From positions 62,001 through 126,000 of the forward strand of contig CANDAE010000007.1 of the NCBI GenBank assembly GCA_947382645.1: a stretch of 64,000 nt of DNA, written 5' to 3'. This stretch comes from Suilimivivens sp009774465. GTDB lineage: Bacteria > Bacillota > Clostridia > Lachnospirales > Lachnospiraceae. Below, in pieces: positions 1 through 9,104 of the stretch. The translations under genes and the position numbers were made by a program. Under the pieces are notes generated by a model. That model saw only the letters and a program-made list of their open reading frames with translations. It did not search any database and was not told the DNA's origin. How positions within the stretch are numbered: the stretch's first letter is position 1; each line of letters starts with the position of its first letter.

Positions 1-428
1 CCCAAAAGCTCCTGCATATCCACAGGCGGCTTATATTCCTCAATTTCTTTTGGAAGCGTCCTGTCTTTAAAAAGCGTCCGGGCAGCATCCACCTGCCTGT
101 CCTTCAGCTCATAAGACATATATTTATACATTTTATACTCTAACAGCTTCTGCACCAGTTCGGCCCTGGGATCTTCCTCTTCCCCTTCTTCATTTATTTC
201 CTTTGGAAGAAGCATCTTGCATTTAATATCCAAAAGCGTGGCCGCCATCACCAGAAACTCACTCATCACATTCATGTCCTGGGTTTCCATTGCTTTAATA
301 TAATCCAGATACTGAGCTGTAATTTCAACAATTGGAATATCATAGATATCCACTTTGTTCTTTTCTATTAAATGCAAAAGCAGGTCAAGAGGGCCTTCAA
401 ACGCCTGCAGTTTTACCGATATTGCCAT
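1..428 (-). CDS. scpA: Segregation and condensation protein A, C-terminus cut by window edge
   Basis: The minus-strand frame from an ATG at 428 runs off the left edge with 142 codons visible. The protein begins MAISVKLQAFEGPLDLLLHL, the kleisin N-terminal helix that is nearly invariant in ScpA, followed by the DIYDIPI and ATLLDIKCKMLLPK segments of the same family. ScpA is the kleisin subunit that bridges the SMC dimer and ScpB in the cytoplasmic condensin needed for chromosome segregation. About 100 C-terminal residues, which contact the SMC head, lie outside the window. ScpB is expected just beyond the left edge, because scpA and scpB are usually adjacent. It follows deoC by about 30 bases, so the two may be co-transcribed. 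Confidence 0.93.
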   Translation of the reverse strand, partial: MAISVKLQAFEGPLDLLLHLIEKNKVDIYDIPIVEITAQYLDYIKAMETQDMNVMSEFLVMAATLLDIKCKMLLPKEINEEGEEEDPRAELVQKLLEYKMYKYMSYELKDRQVDAARTLFKDRTLPKEIEEYKPPVDMQELL

Positions 429-459
429 TTTTATTTCCGTGCCTTTCCTGGTTGAACCC

Positions 460-1095
460 TTAAGTGCAGATGGTAACTGTGGCACTGGTTCCCAACCGGT
501 TCGCCCCAGCCTTTATCATTGCCTGTGCTGTTTCTTTATCTCTAATTCCACCGGAAGCCTTTACGCCCATTGTTGTCCCTACAACGCCGCGCATCAGTTT
601 TACATCCTCCACTTTCGCTCCTTCTGTGGAAAATCCTGTGGACGTTTTGACAAAGTCAGCCCCCGCTTCTTTTGCAAGCTGGCAGGCCTTCACCTTTTCC
701 TCATCTGTTAACAGGCAGGTTTCAATAATTACCTTTAAAAGTGCGCCGCCGCATGCTTTTTTTACCCCTTTGATATCTTCAAGTACCACCTCATATAGCC
801 TGTCCTTTAATGCAGCGACATTAATTACCATATCAATTTCTTCTGCACCATCTTCCACTGCAATGGCTGCCTCCGCCGCCTTGGCACGTGCTGCCATCTG
901 ACCTAAAGGAAATCCTACCACCGTACATACCCTGATGTCGGTTCCTTCCAACTGCTTTGCAGCATATCCGGTGTAATACCCATTCACACAGACAGACATA
1001 AATCCATATTCTTTTGCCTCATCACAAAGCTTTTTCACCGACGCTGCATCTGCATCCGCTTTTAAAATCGTATGATCAAATAACTTGTGATCCAT
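460..1095 (-). CDS. deoC: Deoxyribose-phosphate aldolase
   Basis: This 211-residue protein is a class I aldolase that cleaves 2-deoxyribose 5-phosphate to acetaldehyde and glyceraldehyde 3-phosphate in deoxynucleoside catabolism. The DeoC signature is clear: EIDMVIN near residue 88, the Schiff-base lysine (about K150) in FVKTSTGF, and the proton-relay lysine (about K179) in KASGGIRD. The frame is open 12 codons further upstream, but I chose the ATG at 1095 because MDHKLFDHT is the usual start of the family and a GGAAAGG stretch lies upstream. No other deo gene is nearby. It sits between a phosphoesterase gene and scpA on the same strand. Confidence 0.95.
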   Translation of the reverse strand: MDHKLFDHTILKADADAASVKKLCDEAKEYGFMSVCVNGYYTGYAAKQLEGTDIRVCTVVGFPLGQMAARAKAAEAAIAVEDGAEEIDMVINVAALKDRLYEVVLEDIKGVKKACGGALLKVIIETCLLTDEEKVKACQLAKEAGADFVKTSTGFSTEGAKVEDVKLMRGVVGTTMGVKASGGIRDKETAQAMIKAGANRLGTSATVTICT

Positions 1096-1162
1096 CTTTT
1101 TCCATACCTTTCCAGTCCAATAGTTTAACATGTATTATTTGCTTAGTCAACTTTAGCACAGC

Positions 1163-2014
1163 TTATTTGGAGGTCAGTTCTATCACCACTAATTCCCCCG
1201 GGTTAAAGATTCTGACCGGAAGCGTATGAGTTCCAAGTCCTCTTCCCAAAATCATAACCGCATCCCGCTCTTTAAACGCTCCTCCATCATACTTGGGGAA
1301 AAGGCGTATTGCCGGAGAAATCACTCCCCCTAACACCGGAAGCCTCATGAGCCCTCCGTGCACATGGCCTGAAACCACCAGATCCGCCCCCCATGCAGCA
1401 TAACTTTTAAAATAATCCGGATTATGGGCAATTAATAAGGAAACTCTGTCTTTATCCGGCTTTCCAAGAAGCTTTTCAAGATAGGCCTCCTCCATCTTAA
1501 TTTCTTTAAACTTTTGATAATATTCCCTGTCAATTTCCAGTCCATAAATATCCATATTCAAATTGGGCAGGCTTACCTTTTCATTCATCAGGTGAACGAC
1601 GCCTGCCTCTGCAATTTTTTCTGAAAATTTCCGGTACATATCTGAAAATTCCCTGGGAAAAAGTCTGGTCTTTTGCTCATGGTTGCCATTGCCATAATAA
1701 ACCGGATACCTCTTTGCCAATGTGCAGACCAGCTCTGCTGCTGTCTCAGTACCGCCTCCTGCTGCAGAAGTATACATATCCCCTGCAATCAGAATCATGT
1801 CCGGCGCAATTTGATCAATAACCTTAAGGAGCCTTGCATTTCCCTTTCCAAAAGATTTATTATGCAGGTCAGAAAGAAGGATGACTTTTACATCCTTCTT
1901 AAGTTTTTCTTTCCTGCACCTGTAATTTCTTACCACAAAGCGATTGCAGTCTAAAATCATTACAACTATAAAGAAAAACAAAAAAAATGCAATCACACAA
2001 AAAAATACTGCCAA
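1163..2014 (-). CDS. Membrane-anchored calcineurin-like metallophosphoesterase (YkuE-like)
   Basis: The 283-residue protein opens with one hydrophobic segment (residues 1-20) and then carries the metal-binding motifs of the calcineurin-like phosphoesterases in order: LSDLHN near 48, AGDMYT near 79, GNGNHE near 110, an AHNPD around 195 and GHVHGG around 217. Such YkuE-type enzymes are tethered to the membrane; some act on UDP-diacylglucosamine or other lipid phosphates, but the substrate here cannot be read from sequence. The start is a TTG at 2014 preceded by AAAGG nine bases upstream; an internal GTG seven codons later is possible. It lies between dacF-like and deoC, all on the minus strand. 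Confidence 0.85.
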   Translation of the reverse strand: MAVFFCVIAFFLFFFIVVMILDCNRFVVRNYRCRKEKLKKDVKVILLSDLHNKSFGKGNARLLKVIDQIAPDMILIAGDMYTSAAGGGTETAAELVCTLAKRYPVYYGNGNHEQKTRLFPREFSDMYRKFSEKIAEAGVVHLMNEKVSLPNLNMDIYGLEIDREYYQKFKEIKMEEAYLEKLLGKPDKDRVSLLIAHNPDYFKSYAAWGADLVVSGHVHGGLMRLPVLGGVISPAIRLFPKYDGGAFKERDAVMILGRGLGTHTLPVRIFNPGELVVIELTSK

Positions 2015-2060
2015 ATTTCTTTTCCTTTCCCGCCTGCAGATATATGTTTATTATACACAT

Positions 2061-3227
2061 TTAAAGCCTGCAGAACAGCTTCCATACTTTCACCAGATAG
2101 TCCTTATATCCTGCCTTATCGATTGTTACATCTGCAAGAATAGACACACTTCCTATCCTCTGTCCATTCAGCTTATAAACAGCTTCCCCGATTGCATCGC
2201 CCCTCTTAACAGGCGCCCGTACTTCTCCTGGCAGGGAAATTGTTTTTTCGATACCGCCAAGGTCACTCCCTGTAATGTCAAGATACCTGAAAGGCTCCTT
2301 ATAAACAACAGGCAGCTCATCCAGCATTCCACCCTTTACCGGAACACCCGGAAGCTGGTCTTCATTGGTATCTTCATACATTGCACTGACACTGTACCCA
2401 TAATTCAACAAGGTCATGGCATCCTGAAATCTTGATTTATTTGTGGGAGAACCCATTACCACTGCAATCAGATCAATATTTTCCTTACTGGCAGTGGCTG
2501 AAAGACAATACAGCGCCTTACTGGTAGAACCGGTCTTTAACCCTGTCGTCCATTCATACATCTTAAGTAGTTTATTGGTGCTGGATAAGGTAAAATTACT
2601 TGTGCCCTGATTGGTCACATGGGTAATATCCTCCATCCAGATCTTCGTGTAGTCAAGTATTTGTGGATATTTTGTAATCAGTTCTCTGGACATGATCGCC
2701 ACATCTTTTGCAGATGTATAATGCTCATCAGAGTCGCTTAAGCCGCAGCAGTCCTCAAAATGAGTATCCGTAAGCCCCATATCTTCCGCTCTTTGGTTCA
2801 TCAGCTTCACAAACTCTGCTTCGCTGCCGGCAATATATTCCGCTGCCGCCACACTGGCATCATTTCCGGAGGCCACTGCAATACACTTAATAATGGTTTC
2901 CAGCGTCTGGACTTCACCTTCCTCCAGAAAAACCTGTGAACCCCCCATAGATTTGGCGTATGCACTGGTCATCACTTCACTGTCAAGCCTTACTCTTCCT
3001 GTTCCAAGATGATCAAAAATCACAAGCAGCGTCATAATCTTTGTAATACTGGCCGGACTGCGTCTTTCCTGCGCGTTTTCTTCACAGATGACCTTTCCGG
3101 TGGACGCTTCCATCAATATGTAAGAAGGAGCTTCCACTTCCGGGGCTGCTGCCGCCTCTAATGGCATCATTAGTAAAAAAATAAAACACATCACATAGCA
3201 TAGGGTTACTTTCAATAATTTATTCAC
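2061..3227 (-). CDS. Serine-type D-Ala-D-Ala carboxypeptidase (penicillin-binding protein 5 family)
   Basis: This 388-residue exported enzyme trims the terminal D-alanine of peptidoglycan stem peptides. A signal peptide covers residues 1-28. The three active-site motifs are intact: SITK (S60, K63), SGN (120-122) and KTG (231-233). A PBP5-type C-terminal domain follows, and the final residues (YLVKVWKLF) form an amphipathic tail of the kind that anchors these enzymes to the membrane outer face. The start is a GTG at 3227 with GGGGAG nine bases upstream. Several paralogues (DacA, DacB, DacF) exist in spore formers, and I cannot say which this is. Confidence 0.92.
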   Translation of the reverse strand: MNKLLKVTLCYVMCFIFLLMMPLEAAAAPEVEAPSYILMEASTGKVICEENAQERRSPASITKIMTLLVIFDHLGTGRVRLDSEVMTSAYAKSMGGSQVFLEEGEVQTLETIIKCIAVASGNDASVAAAEYIAGSEAEFVKLMNQRAEDMGLTDTHFEDCCGLSDSDEHYTSAKDVAIMSRELITKYPQILDYTKIWMEDITHVTNQGTSNFTLSSTNKLLKMYEWTTGLKTGSTSKALYCLSATASKENIDLIAVVMGSPTNKSRFQDAMTLLNYGYSVSAMYEDTNEDQLPGVPVKGGMLDELPVVYKEPFRYLDITGSDLGGIEKTISLPGEVRAPVKRGDAIGEAVYKLNGQRIGSVSILADVTIDKAGYKDYLVKVWKLFCRL

Positions 3228-3321
3228 GTAATTGCTCTCCCCTTATGTATTCTATTACTATGGATATGTTTTAAATTTATAAAAATGCAAGTACTACTTT
3301 TTCTAAAAATACATATGCTTT

Positions 3322-3924
3322 TTAATACCATCTTGCCCGGAAGGACTGATAGGCGTCAACCAGCCTGTCTTTTTGCTCCTTAATGCTGATATGAAAAATA
3401 TTCATTAATTTGACTGTATAATCTATCAGTACAAGAAAAAGCACCAGTTTACAGGCTCTTACTCCCCAGCCCATATCAAATCTGTCAATAATGCTTAAAA
3501 TCTTTCCATGAAGAAAGGTAATGATAATGATAGCATAAAATCCCCACGCAATTGTACTTTCCAGACAGATAATCCCCTGATAATTACATGGCTTCTCATT
3601 ATAATCCCACCAAACTTCGCCAAAAACCTTAAGCATGATCCTGCCTACCAGATACTCAAAGACTGTTGCCAAAACCGCACCGGCCAGATAAAGCTCTATC
3701 AGATTTTTACTGAGCGGATGCAGAATCAGATATCCCAAAACACCGCCAAATCCATAAATTGGACAAAAAGGCCCTCTTCCAAACCCCCGGTTCGTCAGCC
3801 TTCTGTTACAAAACGACATGTAAATAGACTCAACCAGCCATCCAACCATGCTGTAAATAATAAACGCCGAAATCAAATGATACACATCCGTACCCATCAA
3901 TTCCCTTGTCCACATAGATTTCAT
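3322..3924 (-). CDS. Integral membrane protein of the putative ABC-transporter type IV (CmpB-like) family
   Basis: The 200-residue protein has about five hydrophobic segments and matches the PF06541-type family common in Lachnospiraceae: a first helix with FIIYSMVGWLVESIY, then RGFGRGPFCPIYGFGG, then a helix with EYLVGRIMLKVFGEVWWDY and NYQGIICLESTIAWG. Despite the family label there is no ATPase next to it and transport has not been shown. It stands between rpsU and the carboxypeptidase gene and has no obvious operon partner. A short perfect palindrome lies 24 bases upstream of its start. Function is unknown; the membrane location is secure. Confidence 0.78.
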   Translation of the reverse strand: MKSMWTRELMGTDVYHLISAFIIYSMVGWLVESIYMSFCNRRLTNRGFGRGPFCPIYGFGGVLGYLILHPLSKNLIELYLAGAVLATVFEYLVGRIMLKVFGEVWWDYNEKPCNYQGIICLESTIAWGFYAIIIITFLHGKILSIIDRFDMGWGVRACKLVLFLVLIDYTVKLMNIFHISIKEQKDRLVDAYQSFRARWY

Positions 3925-3947
3925 CCCCTTTTTCTATGTATCACACG

Positions 3948-3968
3948 GCAGTTTCATGATGAAACTGC
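3948..3968. repeat. Perfect palindrome upstream of the CmpB-like gene
   Basis: GCAGTTTCAT at 3948-3957 is followed, after one base, by its exact complement at 3959-3968. It lies 24 bases before the start codon at 3924 and downstream of the rpsU stop. It may be an operator, or a second hairpin behind the rpsU terminator. Confidence 0.5.
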
Positions 3969-3991
3969 TGCAAACATTGTTCAGCAACAAG

Positions 3992-4019
3992 AAAGTCCTT
4001 GGTTTTCATCAAGGACTTT
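3992..4019 (-). terminator. Probable terminator of rpsU
   Basis: AAAGTCCTTG at 3992-4001 is exactly complementary to 4010-4019 with an eight-base loop. Read on the minus strand the hairpin follows the rpsU stop by 17 bases and is followed by a modest T-rich run (TTTCTTGTTG). Confidence 0.7.
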
Positions 4020-4036
4020 ACGTTGCACGCTATAAA

Positions 4037-4213
4037 TTAGTTATATTTACGTTTTCTTGCTGCTTCAGATTTCTTTTTGCGTCTTACGCTTGGCTTTTCG
4101 TAATGTTCTCTTTTACGAATCTCCTGCTGAATACCAGCCTTTGCGCAACTTCTTTTAAAGCGACGTAACGCGCTGTCTAAAGTTTCGTTTTCTTTTACGA
4201 TTACATTTGACAT
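4037..4213 (-). CDS. rpsU: 30S ribosomal protein S21
   Basis: This 58-codon gene encodes MSNVIVKENETLDSALRRFK and continues through SCAKAGIQQEIRKREHYEKPSVRRKKKSEAA to the basic tail KRKYN, an unmistakable S21. S21 is the small basic protein of the 30S platform that helps in mRNA selection during initiation. The ATG is at 4213, with GGGAGG and AGGG stretches upstream. It has its own promoter (4310-4337) and its own terminator (3992-4019), so it appears to be a single-gene unit behind alaS. Confidence 0.97.
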   Translation of the reverse strand: MSNVIVKENETLDSALRRFKRSCAKAGIQQEIRKREHYEKPSVRRKKKSEAARKRKYN

Positions 4214-4309
4214 CTTACACCCTGACCTCCCTTCAGTCCCTTCCTAGTAACAATGACTGATTGGGTTTTTCGTATTGCATATGTATGCATATTCACATAC
4301 ACTAGTACA

Positions 4310-4337
4310 ATTATATCACATATTTTCCTTACGTCAA
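4310..4337 (-). promoter_or_regulatory. Sigma-A-type promoter of rpsU
   Basis: On the minus strand TTGACG (4337-4332) is followed after 16 bases by TATAAT (4315-4310). This predicts a leader of roughly 90 bases before the rpsU start at 4213, which contains several TGCATA/TATGCA inverted motifs that may fold. Confidence 0.75.
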
Positions 4338-4353
4338 TCACTATTTTAAAAAA

Positions 4354-6993
4354 TTACTTTATCTGGCCTTCCAGCACCTTTTTGGCTTCTGCAATGGCTC
4401 TGTCAATTCCTGCCGGATTCTTTCCGCCGGCCTGAGCCATATTGGGACGTCCGCCGCCGCCGCCGCCAACCAGTGCTGCAATTCCTTTAATCAGATTTCC
4501 GGCATGCGCACCATTCTTTAAAGCTTCATCGGTAGCCATAGCAACCATATTAACTCTGCCATCCATGTCAGAAATCAGTACAATCACGCCCTCTTTCAGC
4601 TTGGCCTTTAACTGATCTCCCAAATCACGAAGTCCGTTCATATCCACGCCGGATACTTTAGCCGCAAGAAGCTTTACGCCTTTTACTTCTACTACCTGGT
4701 CCATTACATTCCCCAGTGCATCCTTTGCCGCCTTGCTCTTTAGGGATTCATTTTCGCTTTGAAGAGCTTTTAAATCTGCCATCAGATGCTCCACTTTTGC
4801 AACCAGTTCTGAGGGGGAAGCTTTTACTGCCGCTGCCGCTTTGTGAAGGGTGTCTTCCATTTCCCCATAATAATTTAATACGCCATTTCCGGTAAGTGCT
4901 TCTATTCTTCTGACGCCTGCAGCAACGCCGCTTTCAGAAACAATTTTAAACAGCATAATAGAGGATGTGTTTGATACATGAGTACCGCCACATAATTCAG
5001 TGGAAAAGTCGCCCATTTGCACCACTCTTACGCTCTCTCCATATTTTTCACCAAAAAGAGCCATTGCTCCTGTTTTCTTGGCATCTTCAATGCTCATTAC
5101 TTTCGTTTCTACAGGAAGGGCCTGCGTAATTTTTTCATTCACAATTTTTTCAACCTGATCCAGTTCTTCTTTTGTCATGGCTGAAAAATGGCTGAAATCA
5201 AACCGCAACCGGTCGCCATTTACAAAAGATCCTGCCTGCTCCACATGGGTTCCAAGCACTGTGCGCAACGCTTTCTGGAGAAGATGGGTAGCACTGTGAT
5301 TTTTACAGGTATCGCTTCTGTTTGCCTCGTTTACCTGTAAAGTAACCATATCTCCTGTTTTAATCATTCCTTTTGTCACTTTACCAATATGACCAACTTT
5401 TCCGCCAAGAAGTTTTACCGTATCTTCTACCTGAAATTCTCCTTCCCCACAGGAAATAATTCCGGTGTCCGCACACTGGCCGCCCATAGTTGCATAAAAA
5501 GGTGTCTCCTCAACAATAATGGTTCCAACTTCGCCATCTGTCAAAGCCTCCACCAGCTCTGTCTCCGTGGTAAGCACCGTAACTTTTGATTCATATGTCA
5601 ATTGATCATATCCTACAAAATTTGAAGTAATGGAAGGATCAATGGACTCGTAAACGGTAACATCCGCTCCCATGTAATTGGTCACCTTACGGGCGGAGCG
5701 GGCTTTTTCCTTCTGCTCCTTCATGGCGCTTTTAAAGCCTTCTTCCTCTACCGTAAATCCTTTTTCTTCAAGAATTTCTTTTGTAAGGTCAAGAGGAAAA
5801 CCGTAAGTGTCATACAGCTTAAAGGCATCTGCGCCGTTTAAACATTTCTTTCCTTCCCTCACCATTTTTTCTTCCATCTCGCTTAAAATGCTTAAGCCCT
5901 GGTCAATGGTCTTATTAAATTTATTTTCTTCCTGTGTCAGAACGTTAAAAATAAAATCTTTCTTTTCCTCTAATTCCGGATAGCCATCCTTACTTCCCTC
6001 AATTACGGTGTTACTTAAATCTGCAAGAAATGTTCCTGAAATACCAAGAAGTCTTCCGTGGCGGGCCGCCCGGCGGATAATCCTTCGAAGCACATAACCC
6101 CTTCCTTCATTGGAAGGCATAATTCCATCTGAAATCATAAAGGTCGCAGAACGAATATGATCTGTCACGATACGAATGGAAACATCCCATTTATATTCTA
6201 CTTTATATTCCTTGCCGGAAATTTCACACACTCTGTTTCTAAGAGCGCAAATCGTATCCACATCAAAAATGGAATCCACATCCTGAACCACTGCTGCCAG
6301 TCTTTCCAGCCCCATACCAGTATCAATGTTCTTCTGCTCAAGCTCCGTATAATTTCCATGTCCGTCATTATCAAACTGGGTAAATACGTTGTTCCATACC
6401 TCTATGTACCTGTCGCAGTCGCAGCCTACGGTACATCCTTCCTTTCCACAACCGTATTTTTCCCCTCTGTCGTAATAAACCTCTGAGCAGGGACCGCAGG
6501 GACCGGAACCATGTTCCCAGAAATTATCTTCTTTCCCAAAACGGAAAATCCGCTCCGGTGCAATTCCAATTTCTTTGTTCCAGATCTCAAAAGCTTCTTC
6601 ATCCTCCTGATAAATGGAAGGATACAGCCTGTCGGCATCAAGACCTACCACCTGTGTTAAAAATTCCCATGTCCAGGCAATTGCCTCATGTTTAAAGTAA
6701 TCCCCAAAGGAAAAATTGCCCAGCATTTCAAAAAAGGTGCCGTGACGCGCTGTCTTGCCAATATTTTCAATGTCTCCTGTACGGATACATTTCTGGCAGG
6801 TAGTCACCCTCTTTCTTGGAGGAATTTCCTGTCCGGTAAAATAGGGCTTCAAAGGCGCCATACCTGAATTAATCAGCAAAAGGCTGTTATCATTATGGGG
6901 AACCAGTGAAAAACTTTTCATTGCAAGATGTCCCTTGCTTTCAAAAAACTCCAGGAACATTTTTCTAAGTTCATTTACACCATACTGTTTCAT
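4354..6993 (-). CDS. alaS: Alanine--tRNA ligase
   Basis: The 879-residue protein charges tRNA-Ala and is full length for the bacterial enzyme. It shows the class II catalytic core (FLEFFESKGH at the N-terminus, RHGTFFEMLGNFSFGDYFK near residue 80), the editing-domain zinc motifs HSATHLL and CGGTH, a coiled segment and a glycine-rich DHHA1 tail (GGGGGGRPNMAQAGG). It starts 18 bases after the glyQS stop, so both synthetases are probably made from one transcript. No T-box leader precedes either gene within the operon. Confidence 0.98.
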   Translation of the reverse strand: MKQYGVNELRKMFLEFFESKGHLAMKSFSLVPHNDNSLLLINSGMAPLKPYFTGQEIPPRKRVTTCQKCIRTGDIENIGKTARHGTFFEMLGNFSFGDYFKHEAIAWTWEFLTQVVGLDADRLYPSIYQEDEEAFEIWNKEIGIAPERIFRFGKEDNFWEHGSGPCGPCSEVYYDRGEKYGCGKEGCTVGCDCDRYIEVWNNVFTQFDNDGHGNYTELEQKNIDTGMGLERLAAVVQDVDSIFDVDTICALRNRVCEISGKEYKVEYKWDVSIRIVTDHIRSATFMISDGIMPSNEGRGYVLRRIIRRAARHGRLLGISGTFLADLSNTVIEGSKDGYPELEEKKDFIFNVLTQEENKFNKTIDQGLSILSEMEEKMVREGKKCLNGADAFKLYDTYGFPLDLTKEILEEKGFTVEEEGFKSAMKEQKEKARSARKVTNYMGADVTVYESIDPSITSNFVGYDQLTYESKVTVLTTETELVEALTDGEVGTIIVEETPFYATMGGQCADTGIISCGEGEFQVEDTVKLLGGKVGHIGKVTKGMIKTGDMVTLQVNEANRSDTCKNHSATHLLQKALRTVLGTHVEQAGSFVNGDRLRFDFSHFSAMTKEELDQVEKIVNEKITQALPVETKVMSIEDAKKTGAMALFGEKYGESVRVVQMGDFSTELCGGTHVSNTSSIMLFKIVSESGVAAGVRRIEALTGNGVLNYYGEMEDTLHKAAAAVKASPSELVAKVEHLMADLKALQSENESLKSKAAKDALGNVMDQVVEVKGVKLLAAKVSGVDMNGLRDLGDQLKAKLKEGVIVLISDMDGRVNMVAMATDEALKNGAHAGNLIKGIAALVGGGGGGRPNMAQAGGKNPAGIDRAIAEAKKVLEGQIK

Positions 6994-7011
6994 ATAAATC
7001 GTATCCTTTCC

Positions 7012-8400
7012 TTAAAATGCCAGCTTTTCTGCAAAGTAAGATTCAAGATCGGCAATTGCCACTCTTTCCTGTTCCATTGTGTCTCTGAATCTCACTGTTA
7101 CACAGGCATCTGTTTCAGAATCAAAATCATAAGTAACGCAGAAAGGTGTTCCGATTTCATCCTGACGACGGTATCTCTTTCCGATGTTTCCTCTGTCGTC
7201 AAATTCGCAGTTGTATTTTTTGGAAAGCTGCGTAAAGATCTTTTCTGCGCCTTCGTTTAATTTCTTGGAAAGGGGAAGCACGCCAATCTTTACAGGGGCC
7301 AGCGCCGGATGGAAATGCAGTACCGTACGCACGTCTCCCTCACCGATCTCTTCCTCGTCATAAGCGCCGCAGAGCACTGCAAGGAACAGTCTTTCCACAC
7401 CAAGAGAAGGTTCTATTACATAAGGGATATATTTTTCCCTCTTTTCATCATCAAAATAGCTCATATCCTGGCCTGATACATTCTGATGCTGCGTTAAGTC
7501 ATAATCAGTTCTGTCTGCAATTCCCCACAGCTCGCCCCATCCAAAGGGGAATAAGAATTCAATGTCAGTAGTTGCCTTGGAATAGAAAGATAACTCTTCC
7601 TTATCGTGGTCGCGCACACGCATCTCTTCTTCTTTCATGCCAAGGCTCTTTAAGAAGTCAATACAATACTGCTTCCAGTAAGCAAACCACTCAAGATCCG
7701 TATCCGGCTCACAGAAAAATTCCATTTCCATCTGTTCAAATTCTCTCACGCGGAAAATAAAGTTGCCCGGTGTGATTTCATTTCTAAAGGATTTACCAAC
7801 CTGACAGATTCCAAAAGGAATCTTTTTCCTTGAAGTTCTCTGCACATTTTTAAAGTTAACAAAAATTCCCTGTGCAGTTTCCGGTCTTAAATATACCGTA
7901 TTCTTGGCATCTTCCGTAACTCCCTGAAAGGTTTTAAACATCAGATTAAACTGACGGATATCCGTAAAATTATGTTTGCCGCAGGTAGGGCAGGGAATAT
8001 TATGTTCATCAATAAATGCCTTCATCTGCTCCTGGCTCCATCCATCCACAGAAGATTCAAGAGTAATTCCATTTTCAGTCACATAATCTTCAATAATCTT
8101 GTCCGCACGGAACCTCTCATGACATTCCCGGCAGTCCATCAAAGGATCTGAAAAGCTTCCCAAATGGCCTGATGCCACCCATGTCTGGGGATTCATTAAA
8201 ATTGCACAGTCAACTCCCACATTATAAGGACTTTCCATGACAAACTTCTGCCACCATGCCTTTTTAATATTGTTTTTAAGTTCCACTCCCAGATTGCCAA
8301 AATCCCATGTATTGGCAAGTCCTCCATAAATTTCCGAACCGGGATATACAAATCCTCTGGACTTGGCCAATGCAACAATTTTTTCCATTGTTTTTTCCAT
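7012..8400 (-). CDS. glyQS: Glycine--tRNA ligase, single-chain type
   Basis: This 462-residue class II synthetase is the eukaryote/archaea-like alpha2 form of glycyl-tRNA synthetase used by many Firmicutes. It contains motif 2 (FRVREFEQMEMEFF), a zinc-binding insertion with CRECHERF and CPTCGKHNFTD, motif 3 (EPSLGVERLFLAVL), and a C-terminal anticodon-binding domain (KIGVLPLSKK). I chose the ATG at 8400, ten bases after GAAAGG, rather than the in-frame ATG at 8418. It lies between a lipoprotein gene and alaS. Pairing of the glycine and alanine synthetases at the end of the era-recO block suggests growth-linked co-expression. Confidence 0.96.
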   Translation of the reverse strand: MEKTMEKIVALAKSRGFVYPGSEIYGGLANTWDFGNLGVELKNNIKKAWWQKFVMESPYNVGVDCAILMNPQTWVASGHLGSFSDPLMDCRECHERFRADKIIEDYVTENGITLESSVDGWSQEQMKAFIDEHNIPCPTCGKHNFTDIRQFNLMFKTFQGVTEDAKNTVYLRPETAQGIFVNFKNVQRTSRKKIPFGICQVGKSFRNEITPGNFIFRVREFEQMEMEFFCEPDTDLEWFAYWKQYCIDFLKSLGMKEEEMRVRDHDKEELSFYSKATTDIEFLFPFGWGELWGIADRTDYDLTQHQNVSGQDMSYFDDEKREKYIPYVIEPSLGVERLFLAVLCGAYDEEEIGEGDVRTVLHFHPALAPVKIGVLPLSKKLNEGAEKIFTQLSKKYNCEFDDRGNIGKRYRRQDEIGTPFCVTYDFDSETDACVTVRFRDTMEQERVAIADLESYFAEKLAF

Positions 8401-8425
8401 AACACATTTACCTTTCATTCTTTGT

Positions 8426-9058
8426 CTATTTGAAAATAATATATGCTAACCCGTTATCTTCCGCATTACGTACAATCGTCTTTGCGTCTCCTGATACGGT
8501 AACATTCTCACTCACATAAAGAGCTTTTCCGTTTAGTACAATCCCATCACTTACATTTGTAATCAAAAGCCGGGCATCTTTCATTGCAAGAATATCCGCC
8601 CTGCCCACTGTCTCGTTCGCATCCTTTATACTGCTTAAGACCACATTAATCTCATAGCCTTCCGCTTCCGCCTTTGATGCCTCTCCCACAAATAAAACCG
8701 CTTTATTAAAAGACGCATAATCCTCCGCACTTGCATAGGACATCTGAACCAATGCCATGTCGTCCTTTATTTCCACCTTTTCCACCGTTATACTGCCATT
8801 TCCCGTATTTCGATTGTAGGAAGCCGCCTGAGAAAGAATCGACTGCTGCAGTTCCTCCTCATCATAATAATTTTCCGGTGCATTCTCCGGAACAAAGCTT
8901 TCCACAATACGAGACTGAACACTTCCATCTTTTCCAAAAGAAATAAAGGTTCCTTCCGACTCTTCACTTTTACTGCCGCAGGAAACCATAACAGACATTA
9001 CGGCAAGAGCCAGTATGCTTATAACCATTTTAGGTGACGATTGATTTTGGTTTCTCAT
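8426..9058 (-). CDS. Uncharacterised lipoprotein
   Basis: The 210-residue protein has a signal peptide ending in the lipobox VMVSC (cysteine near residue 27), so it should be diacylated and held on the outer face of the membrane. The rest is a mixed alpha/beta domain with no motif that I recognise, although segments such as NKAVLFVGEASKAEAEGYE suggest a compact folded domain. It starts with AGGGGA six bases upstream of the ATG. Its position between recO and glyQS suggests that it belongs to the same long transcript. I do not know its function. Confidence 0.8.
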   Translation of the reverse strand: MRNQNQSSPKMVISILALAVMSVMVSCGSKSEESEGTFISFGKDGSVQSRIVESFVPENAPENYYDEEELQQSILSQAASYNRNTGNGSITVEKVEIKDDMALVQMSYASAEDYASFNKAVLFVGEASKAEAEGYEINVVLSSIKDANETVGRADILAMKDARLLITNVSDGIVLNGKALYVSENVTVSGDAKTIVRNAEDNGLAYIIFK

Positions 9059-9104
9059 TCTATTCCCCTGTTTTCTTTAATTTACCCAATCCATTATATA
9101 TGAC

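Noticed and set aside
464..901. A 145-codon plus-strand frame
   Set aside because: Antisense to deoC, whose catalytic motifs are intact.
8401..8425. T-box leader before glyQS
   Set aside because: Only 25 bases separate glyQS from the lipoprotein gene, too short for a T-box.
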